Shown in pieces: positions 16,351-24,754 of a stretch of 64,000 nucleotides of DNA. Position 1 is the first letter of the stretch; every line of letters begins with the position of its first letter. Origin of the DNA: Gammaproteobacteria bacterium (GTDB taxonomy: Bacteria > Pseudomonadota > Gammaproteobacteria > Pseudomonadales > Halieaceae); assembly GCA_030433415.1 (NCBI GenBank), contig JAUIMF010000008.1, positions 1-64,000 of the forward strand. Direction: 5' to 3'. The notes under the pieces are model-generated. The model had not been told where the DNA came from, made no database searches, and saw only the letters and a program-made list of their open reading frames with translations. The position numbers were made by a program, and so were the translations under genes.

Positions 16351-18819
16351 TCAGAAGCGGTAGGTACCCTGCACAGAGTAGGAGCGCAGACGGATCAGCG
16401 AGTTGAAGCCGTTACCCGGCACCAGCGGCTGGTCGTTGTTGTTGTAACCGACTTCTTCGTCGGTCAGGTTGCGGCCGATCAGGGCGACTTCCCACTTGCC
16501 GGTTTCGCTACCGACGCTCAGGCGCGCATCCACCATGGTGAAGCTGTCCTGATAGCCGATCAGCGGATCGAGGTCACCGACGGTGGCAAACTCGTCGGAG
16601 TAGTTCACGTTGAGGATCGCGCGCAACTCCATGGAACCACCAATGGCCACGGAGTAATCTGCATTCAGATTGAACGCCACTTCGGGTGAGAACTGCGTGT
16701 TGTCGCCCGACGCGTCACGGAAGCCCGCGTTACAACCCGGTGTGAACTCGGGGTGCGAGGGATCGACCTGCTGGCTTGCCCAGCACGGTGCGGTATCCCA
16801 CTTGTCGAACACTGAATCGAGGAACGAGGCCGACGAGCTGAGAATCAGGTTGTCCGTCGCCGCCCACTGCAGGTCGAACTCCACACCCTGAGACAGGATC
16901 TCTGCCGCGTTGACCACCACGAAGCCGGTCGCACCGTCAAAAATACTTACCTGGCTGTCGCTGATTTCGTTGCGGAAGATCGCGCCGTTCAGGCGCATGG
17001 CACCGTCGAGCAGCGTGGTCTTGAAGCCGAGCTCGTAGGCCAGTGCCTCTTCTTCTTCGTACTCAAAGAGATCGGCGCGCACCGTGTCGGACTCTTTCAG
17101 GAAGCGCGCGTCAAAGCCACCGCCCTTGATACCCGTAGAGATCGTGGCGTAGACCAGGGTTTCGGCGCCCAGGTCGTACTCGAGGTTGGCATACCAGTCC
17201 ACAAAGTTCTCGTTGCGCTTGCGACCGACGAACTGGTGCTCGTAGGTACCCAGGAAACCCGTGTCGTTCCACACGCCCGCATCAACGGCAGCGGCCACCG
17301 GGGCGAGCTCCTGCTCGAAGCGGTCGTATTCCGCCGCCGTATCACCGTAGGCGAAGGTTCCCGCGGGGGCCCCAACCGCCGAGCTGAAGTCCCAGCCACC
17401 GGTGAAGCGCTTGTCGAGCTGACGATCCACGGTTTTTTCTTCGTCGGAGTAACGCAGACCGAAGGTGCCTCGCAACGTGTCGGTAAACGTATAAGTCAGC
17501 GAGCCGAAGACCGCGAACGTCGTCTGCTCCTGGTCAAAGTCGTAGTCCCGCGTCACGTTCGGCGCGCCGAACGCCGCTGTACCGAAGGCTTCTTTGGAAC
17601 GGTAGTACAGGTCCGCCTGCTGTGCGTAGGCCCCCACGATGTACTCCAGCTTCTCACCCGCAGGTGATGCCAGGCGGATTTCCTGACTGTACTGATCGTA
17701 GTCCTCGATGGCGTCGACCTCGATGAAGGGCAGCGCCGAGAAGTCACAGTCGCAGATGTCGCGGTAGTCGTAGGACGCATAACCCGTCAACAGGGTCAGG
17801 GTGTGATCGCCCAACGCAATTTCGACGTTGAGGTGCGCCACATCCATCTCGTTGTCGCTGCCCTCTTCCTTGTTCGGGAATCCGGGCACGCCAGCGGGCA
17901 CAACACCGATCGCCGCCAGGATCGCGCCACCATCGTTGATCACGGCACGCTCATCATCCAGCTCCTCAATGCCGTCGCCACCCGTGGCGTAGGCAACAGA
18001 CGCACGGGTCAGGGCCGTCAGCTGCGCAGCGCCTGCGGTGTAGGGGGGCACGCCAACGCGACCGAGCTGGGTGATGGACTCTTCCTGTTGAAACTCGCTG
18101 TGTTCGTACTTGGCGTTCACCCGCACGTTGTCTGACGCATCCCACTCCAGGGACAGACGCAGGGTCTCGTCCTCGCGCCCGGGCGCATCGTTACCCGTCA
18201 TCACGTTCTCGAGGTAACCGTCGAGCTGGTAGTTGCGGTAAGCGATACGGCCACGCAGGTTGTCCGTGAGCGGTCCCGAAATCACCGCGTTGACTTCCTG
18301 CTCTCCGTCCGAGCCATACAGGCCCTGCACGGAACCTTCGAATTCTTCCGTCGGGCGCGCCGTGTGCACGCTCAGGGCACCACCTATGGTGTTCTTGCCA
18401 AAGAGAATACTCTGGGGACCACGCAGTACCTCGATGCGATCCAGATCCATAAAGGGAGCGCGAGACAACTGGTGGCGGCCCATGAATACGCCGTCGTGGA
18501 ACGTCGCCACGGACTGCTCGATACCCTGGTTGGCACCACCGGTACCCACGCCGCGAATGAAGATGAAGTTACCGATGGGATTCTGGGCAACGGTGACCGC
18601 AGGCATGTTCATGGAGAAGTCCTCCATTTTGGTGATCGCCTGCTCGTTGATCTTGTCGCCGCTCATCGCAACCATGGAGATCGGCACATCCTGCATCGAC
18701 TCAGAGCGTTGCTGCGCAGTGACCACGACTTCTTCGAGCACCTGGGCCGTGGCGATGGATGAGAGACCTGCGGTAACCAGGGCGGCGGCCATGGGCCTGA
18801 GAATGAAGCGGTTTTTCAT
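16351..18819 (-). CDS. TonB-dependent receptor of the hydroxyacid/ketoacid island
   Basis: This 822-residue outer-membrane receptor starts at ATG 18819 with AGGAG eight bases upstream; the frame extends further upstream but without a signal peptide. It has a signal peptide ending SIATAQ, a TonB box-like EEVVVTAQQR, a plug with SMQDVPISM, FIRGVGTGG and the DRIEVLRGPQSILFGKNTIGGAL motif, and a barrel ending SYSVQGTYRF with the terminal phenylalanine. EEVVVTAQ/R and LRGPQ-LFG are typical of the receptor group that Sphingomonadales and marine gammaproteobacteria use for aromatic, terpenoid and other small hydrophobic substrates as well as siderophores. Its place among catabolic genes suggests it imports the island's growth substrate. 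It diverges from the hydratase gene. Confidence 0.93.
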   Translation of the reverse strand: MKNRFILRPMAAALVTAGLSSIATAQVLEEVVVTAQQRSESMQDVPISMVAMSGDKINEQAITKMEDFSMNMPAVTVAQNPIGNFIFIRGVGTGGANQGIEQSVATFHDGVFMGRHQLSRAPFMDLDRIEVLRGPQSILFGKNTIGGALSVHTARPTEEFEGSVQGLYGSDGEQEVNAVISGPLTDNLRGRIAYRNYQLDGYLENVMTGNDAPGREDETLRLSLEWDASDNVRVNAKYEHSEFQQEESITQLGRVGVPPYTAGAAQLTALTRASVAYATGGDGIEELDDERAVINDGGAILAAIGVVPAGVPGFPNKEEGSDNEMDVAHLNVEIALGDHTLTLLTGYASYDYRDICDCDFSALPFIEVDAIEDYDQYSQEIRLASPAGEKLEYIVGAYAQQADLYYRSKEAFGTAAFGAPNVTRDYDFDQEQTTFAVFGSLTYTFTDTLRGTFGLRYSDEEKTVDRQLDKRFTGGWDFSSAVGAPAGTFAYGDTAAEYDRFEQELAPVAAAVDAGVWNDTGFLGTYEHQFVGRKRNENFVDWYANLEYDLGAETLVYATISTGIKGGGFDARFLKESDTVRADLFEYEEEEALAYELGFKTTLLDGAMRLNGAIFRNEISDSQVSIFDGATGFVVVNAAEILSQGVEFDLQWAATDNLILSSSASFLDSVFDKWDTAPCWASQQVDPSHPEFTPGCNAGFRDASGDNTQFSPEVAFNLNADYSVAIGGSMELRAILNVNYSDEFATVGDLDPLIGYQDSFTMVDARLSVGSETGKWEVALIGRNLTDEEVGYNNNDQPLVPGNGFNSLIRLRSYSVQGTYRF

Positions 18820-19007
18820 TATATTCTCCTCGTAAAACAACCGTTTGGAACGGAATAGCGGACGCAATGAGCGGTGGTTTACCACCCAAAAACGGCGCCA
18901 GTGTAGGGCGCTGGCGGCCGCAACAATGTCAAAAAGGCGACACAGGGGAATTTTGCGTAGCGGGCACAAATGCCGTCAGCGATTTGCGGCTTTGTCGCCT
19001 ACCTGAC

Positions 19008-19022
19008 AGATATCAGATATCT
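19008..19022. promoter_or_regulatory. palindromic candidate operator between TonB receptor and hydratase genes
   Basis: AGATATCAGATATCT is an inverted repeat around a central A and also a direct repeat of GATATC. It lies 58 bp before the hydratase start in the 260-bp divergent region. No regulator family can be assigned. The rest of this intergenic region holds no other structure that I recognise. Confidence 0.4.
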
Positions 19023-19079
19023 CATTGGGCAAGCTGATGACCATCGTCTGCAACAATCCATTTTACGGAGCGACCATCC

Positions 19080-19871
19080 ATGCTGAGCGAACAACAACGA
19101 CAAGAAATAGCTGAAGACATTTTTCGCTGCTTCGAAGAGAAGACCCAACGCGGCCTGCTGACCAAGGCCTACCCTGACATCGAAACGGAAGACGCCTACC
19201 GCATTCAGGAGAAAGTGGTCGCGAGCCATCTCGCGAATGGCAGAAGCATCAAGGGCTACAAGATCGGCCTGACCTCCAAACCCATGCAGGAGATGGCCGG
19301 GACCACGGAACCGGACTTTGCCGCCATTCTCGACGATATGTTCATCGACGAATCTGCCGAGACGCCGCGCGCCGACTGGCAGATGCCCCTGGTAGAGATC
19401 GAACTGGCCTTTGTTATGAAAGAGCGCCTGGCTGGACCGGGCCTCAACGTGGCCGATGTCATTCGCGCGACGGACTTTGTGCTGCCGGCTATCGAGGTCG
19501 TGGATTTTCGCGTGGCCATGGAGCCCGGTATGGATGTGCGTGACACGATTGCGGACCTCGCCGCCGTGGGCGGCGTGGTGCTGGGGGGCAACCCCATGCG
19601 TCTGGAAGACATTGATGTACGCAATGTCGCGGGCACGCTGTCGATCAACGGTGAGGTGCGTGAGCAGGGCGTGGCTGATGCGGTGCTGGGCAACCCCCTG
19701 ACCGCCGTGGTCTGGCTCGCGAACAAGCTCAGCGCGTTTGACGTGGCCTTTGAGCCCGGCGATGTGATTCTCAGTGGCTCGTTCCTGCGCGCCCTGCCCG
19801 TGAATGCGGGTGACCGTGTGGTGGCGGAGTTCGACAACGGCTTTGGGCGTGTGGGCATCGACTTTACCTGA
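19080..19871 (+). CDS. 2-oxo-hept-3-ene-1,7-dioate / 2-keto-4-pentenoate hydratase-like (HpaH/MhpD family)
   Basis: This 263-residue member of the FAH-fold hydratase family adds water to a 2-keto-enoic acid using a divalent metal. It shows the substrate-lid segment GYKIGLTS, the metal-binding glutamates in MPLVEIELAFVM, the VLPAIEVVDFR strand and the C-terminal GDVILSGSFLRALPV. The length matches HpaH/MhpD/DmpE hydratases (260-267) and not the longer fumarylacetoacetases. GGAG precedes ATG 19080. The HpaI-like aldolase gene follows after 58 bp, the same order of reaction as HpaH then HpaI in homoprotocatechuate breakdown, but no ring-cleavage dioxygenase, HpaE, HpaF or HpaG lies in the window. 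A decarboxylase of the same family (DmpH-like) is a possible alternative. Confidence 0.87.
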   Translation: MLSEQQRQEIAEDIFRCFEEKTQRGLLTKAYPDIETEDAYRIQEKVVASHLANGRSIKGYKIGLTSKPMQEMAGTTEPDFAAILDDMFIDESAETPRADWQMPLVEIELAFVMKERLAGPGLNVADVIRATDFVLPAIEVVDFRVAMEPGMDVRDTIADLAAVGGVVLGGNPMRLEDIDVRNVAGTLSINGEVREQGVADAVLGNPLTAVVWLANKLSAFDVAFEPGDVILSGSFLRALPVNAGDRVVAEFDNGFGRVGIDFT

Positions 19872-19929
19872 CGGTGTCTTAACAACCCGTTCCCGAACAA
19901 TCCTTCCCTAAGCAAAAAGGACCATCACC

Positions 19930-20721
19930 ATGCTCAACACTGCCCTGAAAAAGTGGCGCGACGGCGAGAAGTCCGTGGGCGCGTGGAGCAACCTGCCAGA
20001 CATTCACTGCACTGAACTGCTGGCTCGCTCCGGCTTCGATTGGATCTGCTTTGACCTGCAACACGGTCTGATGGACTACAGCGACCTGACCCGATTGCTG
20101 CCGGCACTGGCCGCGCAGCCGATCACGCCACTGGTGCGGGTCGCCAGCAATCAGTCGGACCAGATTGGCAAGGCCCTCGACGCCGGCGCCCAGGGCGTGA
20201 TCGTTCCCATGGTCAACAACGTGGATGGAGCCCAGGCCGCCGTGGATGCCTGCCGCTACCCTCCCGAAGGCAACCGGTCCTGCGGCCCTATGCGCCCGTT
20301 GTTACTCGAAGGCATGGCTTACCTCGCCGAGGCGAATGGCCAGATCGCCTGCCTGGCGATGATCGAAACCCAGGCCGGTCTCGATGCCGTGGAAGAAATT
20401 GCGGCAATACCTGGCATCGATGGGCTGTTCGTGGGTCCCGTTGACCTGTGCTTTGGCCTGGGCATTGCCCCCGGTGATTTTGCTCATGAGAAATTCACAG
20501 GCGCCCTCACGCGAATCCTTGAGGCCTGTAAAACGCACGGCAAGTTCGCCGGCATGTTTGGTTACTCGCCGGAACTGGCCATGCAGGCCCTGGACGATGG
20601 CTTTGCTTTTGCGTCCCTGGGCACCGATATCAGCTTCTTCAGAGAAGGCATTGTCAACGGCCTGCATCGGGCAGGTATTGGCGGCGCAGACGGCGAATCT
20701 GCGCCAAAGGCCGGGTACTGA
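19930..20721 (+). CDS. HpcH/HpaI-family class II aldolase
   Basis: This 263-residue pyruvate-dependent aldolase cleaves 4-hydroxy-2-keto acids to pyruvate and an aldehyde with a divalent metal. Visible are SNLPDIHCTELLARSGFDWICFDLQHG (metal-side strand and the catalytic-loop histidine), the RVASN segment, GAQGVIVPMVNN, the AMIETQAG metal-binding glutamate and GLFVGPVDLCFGLG with the metal aspartate. Length equals HpaI, 2-keto-3-deoxy-L-rhamnonate aldolase (RhmA) and GarL (250-267), which sequence alone does not separate. AAAGGA precedes ATG 19930. It is preceded by the hydratase and faces the quinohaemoprotein operon. With the hydratase it points to a meta-type lower pathway; with the IlvD/Edd dehydratase it would fit non-phosphorylative sugar-acid breakdown. 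Confidence 0.9.
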   Translation: MLNTALKKWRDGEKSVGAWSNLPDIHCTELLARSGFDWICFDLQHGLMDYSDLTRLLPALAAQPITPLVRVASNQSDQIGKALDAGAQGVIVPMVNNVDGAQAAVDACRYPPEGNRSCGPMRPLLLEGMAYLAEANGQIACLAMIETQAGLDAVEEIAAIPGIDGLFVGPVDLCFGLGIAPGDFAHEKFTGALTRILEACKTHGKFAGMFGYSPELAMQALDDGFAFASLGTDISFFREGIVNGLHRAGIGGADGESAPKAGY

Positions 20722-20725
20722 AACA

Positions 20726-20744
20726 CCCCGCTCAGGGAGCGGGG
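20726..20744. terminator. hairpin between convergent aldolase and quinoprotein genes
   Basis: A perfect 8-bp stem, CCCCGCTC-AGG-GAGCGGGG. The minus-strand side is followed by TGTTTCAG, a weak T-rich tail, and the plus side is followed by CCGCACC. It probably acts mainly as the 3' end of the minus-strand operon and may also stabilise the aldolase transcript. Confidence 0.55.
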
Positions 20745-20799
20745 CCGCACCGGCCTGACAAACATCCCCCGTGCTTCGGGATACACGAGCATCTTGCCA

Positions 20800-22905
20800 T
20801 CACGGCGCGGTGGTACCCGACCCGGCGCCACGCTGATCCTTGTACAGTCGATTTGCCTCATAGAGGGTGTACTGGCGTATCGCTTCGGCATCATCCTCGT
20901 CGAGGTACTGCTCGAAACCGACCATGCCAAGGGCACTGCGCCGCCCTCTCAGTACAATCTCGTCCCAGTTCTCATGTACCTGCTCGTTCGCATAGCGAAG
21001 ATCGGGCGTGAGACCGCCAGTGCGCATGCCATCGGCATGGCAGTAGCTGCAGTGACGCTGGTAAATCGTCCGTCCGTGATCAATCACCTCGGCGCTTGCA
21101 GTTACAGGAGCCGGCTCGGGCAACGTCCGCTGCCGATCCGGCACCGGTGGCAGCTGCGCATCACCTCCGAGCTTGAAGACCAGTACCCGCGACAGGTTGG
21201 GAATCTGCCAGTGGTGTACCAGCGCCCCCGCTTCGGCCGCTGCACCACCACCGAAGCCCACCGCTACGGCAATGTACTGCTCCCCATCCAGGGCATAGCT
21301 GATCGGTGGCGCCATGGCGAGGGTCTGGGTGTCGAAGCTCCACAGCACCTCGCCGTTGGTGGCGTCCATCGCGCGAAGCTCGGCGCGACCGTTACCCTGA
21401 AACACCAGGTCACCCGCTGTGCTCAACACGCCGCCACCCAGGGGGCGATCGGTTTCGCCGGTCCACACCGCTTTGCCCTGCACGGGGTCCCAGGCAACAA
21501 GGTGGCCTGTGTAGGTCTCGTCGAGGACCTTGTCGAGCGTGGCATTGGGAATATCTGGCAGCACATTGCCCGAACGATCAAAGCCAACGTTCCAATAACC
21601 GGCTTTTGGCGTGCGGTCTTCGCTGCGCGTCGGCTCCAGGAACCGGATCGGAATATTCATGGTGGGCAGGTATACCAACCCGGTTCGGGGACTGTAGGAC
21701 ATGGGATGCCAGTTGTGGCCACCCGCATTGCTCGGCAGGCTGACGTTCTCACCGTCAAAGACCCGGGCCATGGGCGTTTCGATGGGACGACCCGTTTGCA
21801 TATCAACACCGGTCGCCCAGGTCATCTGCGTAAAGGCATCCGCCGACAACAGTTCACCGGTTTTACGATCGATGACGTAGAAGAAACCATTCTTCGGCGC
21901 CTGCATCAGCACCTTGCGCGTCTCACCGTCGAGCTCGAGTTCCGCCAGCATAATGTGCTGCACCGCCGTGTAATCCCAGGTTTCCCCTGGGGTTGTCTGG
22001 TAGTGCCAGACGTACTCACCGGTATCGGCATCAAGGGCCACGATGGACGCCAGAAACAGATTGTCGCCACCCTCGGGGCTGCGCAACCTGGCATTCCAGG
22101 GTGAACCGTTACCCACGCCGATGTAGATCAGATTCAGCTCCGGATCGAACACGATGGAGTCCCAGACGGTGCCACCACCGCCCCACTTCCACCATTCGCC
22201 AGTCCAGGTTTTGGCCGCCTCCTTCATGATGTCAGACTCAAAACCGTCGGCCGGATTTCCGGGCACGGTGTAAAAGCGCCAGGCCTGTTCACCGGTCTTG
22301 CGGTTGTAGGCCGACACGTAGCCGCGAACACCGAGCTCCGCGCCACCATTACCGATAAGTACATTGTCGCCGGCGATCGCCGGCGCTCCCGTGATGGTGT
22401 AGGACTGTTCCCGGTCCGTCGTCTGCTTATCCCACAGTACGCGCCCATCGTCGGCATCCAGGGCCACAAGACGCCCGTCGTAGGTGCCCACAAAAATGCT
22501 GCCGTCGGCATAGGCCACCCCACGATTCACCGCATCGCAGCAACCTTTGGCGAGAAAAGACCTGGGAACCTTCGGATCGTAGAACCACTTCAGTGCTCCC
22601 GTGCGTGCATCGAGGGCATACACCATGGACCAGCTGCTGGTGACGTAGAGCGTGTCATCGATCATCAGGGGCGTGGCTTCTACACCGCGCCGGGTGTACA
22701 TATTGAAGGACCAGGCCAGGCCCAGGTCCTTCACGTTCTCGCGATCAATCTGGTTGAGCGCAGAAAATCGCTGCTCCCCGACGTCATTGCCATGCAAAAC
22801 CCATTGGGTATCTGCAGGCGTATCGGTGGCCATCGCCGCATTGCCGACGAGGCCAATGCCCATGAGGCCGATGATAAAACCGCGAAACGCCCTACGCCCA
22901 ACCAT
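20800..22905 (-). CDS. PQQ-dependent quinohaemoprotein dehydrogenase (type II, fused cytochrome c)
   Basis: This 701-residue periplasmic dehydrogenase oxidises alcohols or sugars with pyrroloquinoline quinone and passes electrons to its own haem. After a signal peptide (ending AAMA) come PQQ propeller repeats with tryptophan-docking motifs, a vicinal disulfide pair (GCC, 122-123), GGGGTVWDSIVFDPE, and the catalytic aspartate in TWDYT (about Asp311). The residue two after it is Thr, not Asp, which argues for calcium rather than a lanthanide as cofactor. A C-terminal c-type haem site CSYCH lies near residue 605, with an axial methionine after it. ATG 22905 with GGAG five bases before is chosen over the upstream GTG 22920. 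Last gene of a probable five-gene minus-strand operon. The substrate is unknown. No pqq biosynthesis genes are in the window. Confidence 0.9.
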   Translation of the reverse strand: MVGRRAFRGFIIGLMGIGLVGNAAMATDTPADTQWVLHGNDVGEQRFSALNQIDRENVKDLGLAWSFNMYTRRGVEATPLMIDDTLYVTSSWSMVYALDARTGALKWFYDPKVPRSFLAKGCCDAVNRGVAYADGSIFVGTYDGRLVALDADDGRVLWDKQTTDREQSYTITGAPAIAGDNVLIGNGGAELGVRGYVSAYNRKTGEQAWRFYTVPGNPADGFESDIMKEAAKTWTGEWWKWGGGGTVWDSIVFDPELNLIYIGVGNGSPWNARLRSPEGGDNLFLASIVALDADTGEYVWHYQTTPGETWDYTAVQHIMLAELELDGETRKVLMQAPKNGFFYVIDRKTGELLSADAFTQMTWATGVDMQTGRPIETPMARVFDGENVSLPSNAGGHNWHPMSYSPRTGLVYLPTMNIPIRFLEPTRSEDRTPKAGYWNVGFDRSGNVLPDIPNATLDKVLDETYTGHLVAWDPVQGKAVWTGETDRPLGGGVLSTAGDLVFQGNGRAELRAMDATNGEVLWSFDTQTLAMAPPISYALDGEQYIAVAVGFGGGAAAEAGALVHHWQIPNLSRVLVFKLGGDAQLPPVPDRQRTLPEPAPVTASAEVIDHGRTIYQRHCSYCHADGMRTGGLTPDLRYANEQVHENWDEIVLRGRRSALGMVGFEQYLDEDDAEAIRQYTLYEANRLYKDQRGAGSGTTAP

Positions 22906-22976
22906 TAGAACTCCACGCACGATCCATGCTCCTTGTGTTTCTTAGAATGATAATCAAACAGGTGCGCGCCCGAAGG

Positions 22977-24713
22977 TCAGCTACCTCCCTTCTCGGCTTC
23001 ATTGGGCCAGTGCACCGAACCGCTGTGCGTTACCGCACCGCGCGTGGCGGGGCCAACGCTGGCGACATATTTCTCGGCATAGCCTCCTCGCACGATCTGC
23101 TTCAGCTCGCGTTCGGGGCGTTGCATACGCCGGGTTTCGAGCACCTCATCGGCAACGTCCAGCGTGACAGAGCGATCACTCAGATCGATCTCGATGGGAT
23201 CGCCGTTCTCTACCAGGCCAATCAGGCCGTCAGCGGCGGCCTCGGGCGTGACGTAACCCACGCAGAAGCCGCGGGACGCGCCAGAAAATCGGCCATCGGT
23301 GATCAGCGCCGTGGATTCCCCTTTGCCCATGCCGTACAGCAAGGCGGTGACGGTCACGAGTTCGCGCATACCCGGTCCACCCACGGGGCCCTCGTTGCGA
23401 ATCACCAGCACCTCGCCATCGTTGATATCGTCCGCGACGACGGCCTGCAGGCATTCTTCTTCGCATTCGAAGACACGGGCGGGACCGCGGAAGTTGGTCC
23501 GCTCGATGCCGGCATTCTTGATGACCGCGCCACCCGGGGCGAGATTGCCGCGCAATACGCTCAAACCCCCGCTGGTCGAACGTGGTTCGTTGATCGACAC
23601 CACGACCTTACCGTCGGGAGCAGGTGCATCTGCCAGCGCGTCGGCCAGCGTCTCGCCACTCAGGGTGAGGCAATCGCCATGTAGAAAACCACCGTCGAGC
23701 AATTGTTTAAGGATGACCGGCACGCCGCCGACCTCATACAGATCCGAGACCAGATAGGGACCCGACGGACTCAGGTGGGTGATCAACGGCGTGCGTTCAA
23801 ACACCTTAGCCACATCGTCAATCGTGAATTCGATGCCCGCTTCATTGGCGATGGCCGGAATGTGCAAGGCCGCATTGGTGGAGCCGCCCGTGGCCGCAAC
23901 TGCGGCACAAGCGTTCTCAAGGCTCTTGCGTGTGAGCAGGTCACGAGGCAGCGGGAAGTTGTCGGTCACGGCCTTCATCAGCGTGCGTCCCGCCTGGCGG
24001 GCTACGGCCTGACGCTGTGAGTAAACTGCCGGTATCGAGCTGGACCCGAGCGGTGCAAACCCCAGTACCTCGGCAATCATGCCCATGGTATTGGCGGTGA
24101 ACTGTCCCGCGCAGCAGCCCGGTGCGGGCCAGGCTTTGCGTGAGACGTCTTCCAGTTCCTCTTCGGTGCTTTGCTTCGCGATGAGTTTGCCGGTGTACTC
24201 CGCCACCGTTTTCACCTCAACCGGCTCATCCTTGTAGCGACCGGGAAGCGCAGGGCCACCGTTCATAAAGGCTCCGGGCACGTTCAGGCGCACCAGCGCC
24301 ATCAGCATGCCGGGAAAGTTCTTGTCGCAGGCACCCACGCAGAACAAACCATCGTACTGATGGGCGCGCATGACAATCTCGATGCTGTCGGCGATCACCT
24401 CGCGCGACATCAACGAAAAGTGCATACCCGAGTGTCCGTTCACCAGACCGTCCGAAACCGAGATCGTGGTGAATTCCCGAGGCGTGCCGCCGCTGCGATA
24501 GATGCCGCGGACAACATGCTCCGCAATCGTAGAAAGCTGCGTGTTGCAGGGGCTCATTTCACCCTGGGTGGACACAACGCCAATAAAGGGCTGAGCGATA
24601 TCTTCGTCATCCAGACCCATCCCCCGCAGAAAGGATCGAGCGGCAGCTTTTACAGGGCCGACTTTCATGACCTCGGATCGAAAGCGGCGTTTGCGCGTAT
24701 TCTCAGTGCTCAT
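22977..24713 (-). CDS. IlvD/Edd-family Fe-S dehydratase (dihydroxy-acid or sugar-acid dehydratase)
   Basis: This 578-residue dehydratase turns a 2,3-dihydroxy acid or aldonic acid into a 2-keto-3-deoxy acid using an iron-sulfur cluster. Cluster cysteines are Cys56 (SPCN), Cys129 (ACDKN) and Cys200/201 ([13 protein letters not shown]). The [20 protein letters not shown] segment is the family signature. The usual C-G-G-M-F/Y around the third cysteine reads C-C-A-G-Q-F here, which is odd and suggests a specialised substrate. Length lies in the range shared by bacterial dihydroxy-acid dehydratases and xylonate/arabonate dehydratases. CAGGAG precedes ATG 24713. The neighbours (aldehyde dehydrogenase, quinoprotein, aldolase) argue for catabolism rather than branched-chain amino acid synthesis; no ilv genes are nearby. 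Confidence 0.88.
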   Translation of the reverse strand: MSTENTRKRRFRSEVMKVGPVKAAARSFLRGMGLDDEDIAQPFIGVVSTQGEMSPCNTQLSTIAEHVVRGIYRSGGTPREFTTISVSDGLVNGHSGMHFSLMSREVIADSIEIVMRAHQYDGLFCVGACDKNFPGMLMALVRLNVPGAFMNGGPALPGRYKDEPVEVKTVAEYTGKLIAKQSTEEELEDVSRKAWPAPGCCAGQFTANTMGMIAEVLGFAPLGSSSIPAVYSQRQAVARQAGRTLMKAVTDNFPLPRDLLTRKSLENACAAVAATGGSTNAALHIPAIANEAGIEFTIDDVAKVFERTPLITHLSPSGPYLVSDLYEVGGVPVILKQLLDGGFLHGDCLTLSGETLADALADAPAPDGKVVVSINEPRSTSGGLSVLRGNLAPGGAVIKNAGIERTNFRGPARVFECEEECLQAVVADDINDGEVLVIRNEGPVGGPGMRELVTVTALLYGMGKGESTALITDGRFSGASRGFCVGYVTPEAAADGLIGLVENGDPIEIDLSDRSVTLDVADEVLETRRMQRPERELKQIVRGGYAEKYVASVGPATRGAVTHSGSVHWPNEAEKGGS

Positions 24714-24754
24714 GATTCACTCCTGAATTCGTCTGGCGTGGCTGCGCAATGCAT

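Noticed and set aside
19080-20721. Complete homoprotocatechuate (hpa) degradation cluster
   Set aside because: Only hydratase- and aldolase-like genes are present; no ring-cleavage dioxygenase, isomerase, decarboxylase or hydroxymuconic semialdehyde dehydrogenase lies in the window.
20794-22104. 436-codon plus-strand frame
   Set aside because: Antisense of the quinohaemoprotein gene; high GC gives long shadows.
22977-24713. Branched-chain amino acid biosynthetic ilvD, paired with the ThDP enzyme as acetolactate synthase
   Set aside because: No ilvC, ilvN or leu genes are nearby, the ThDP enzyme is short and lacks a small subunit, and the dehydratase motif is atypical. Not excluded, but catabolism fits better.
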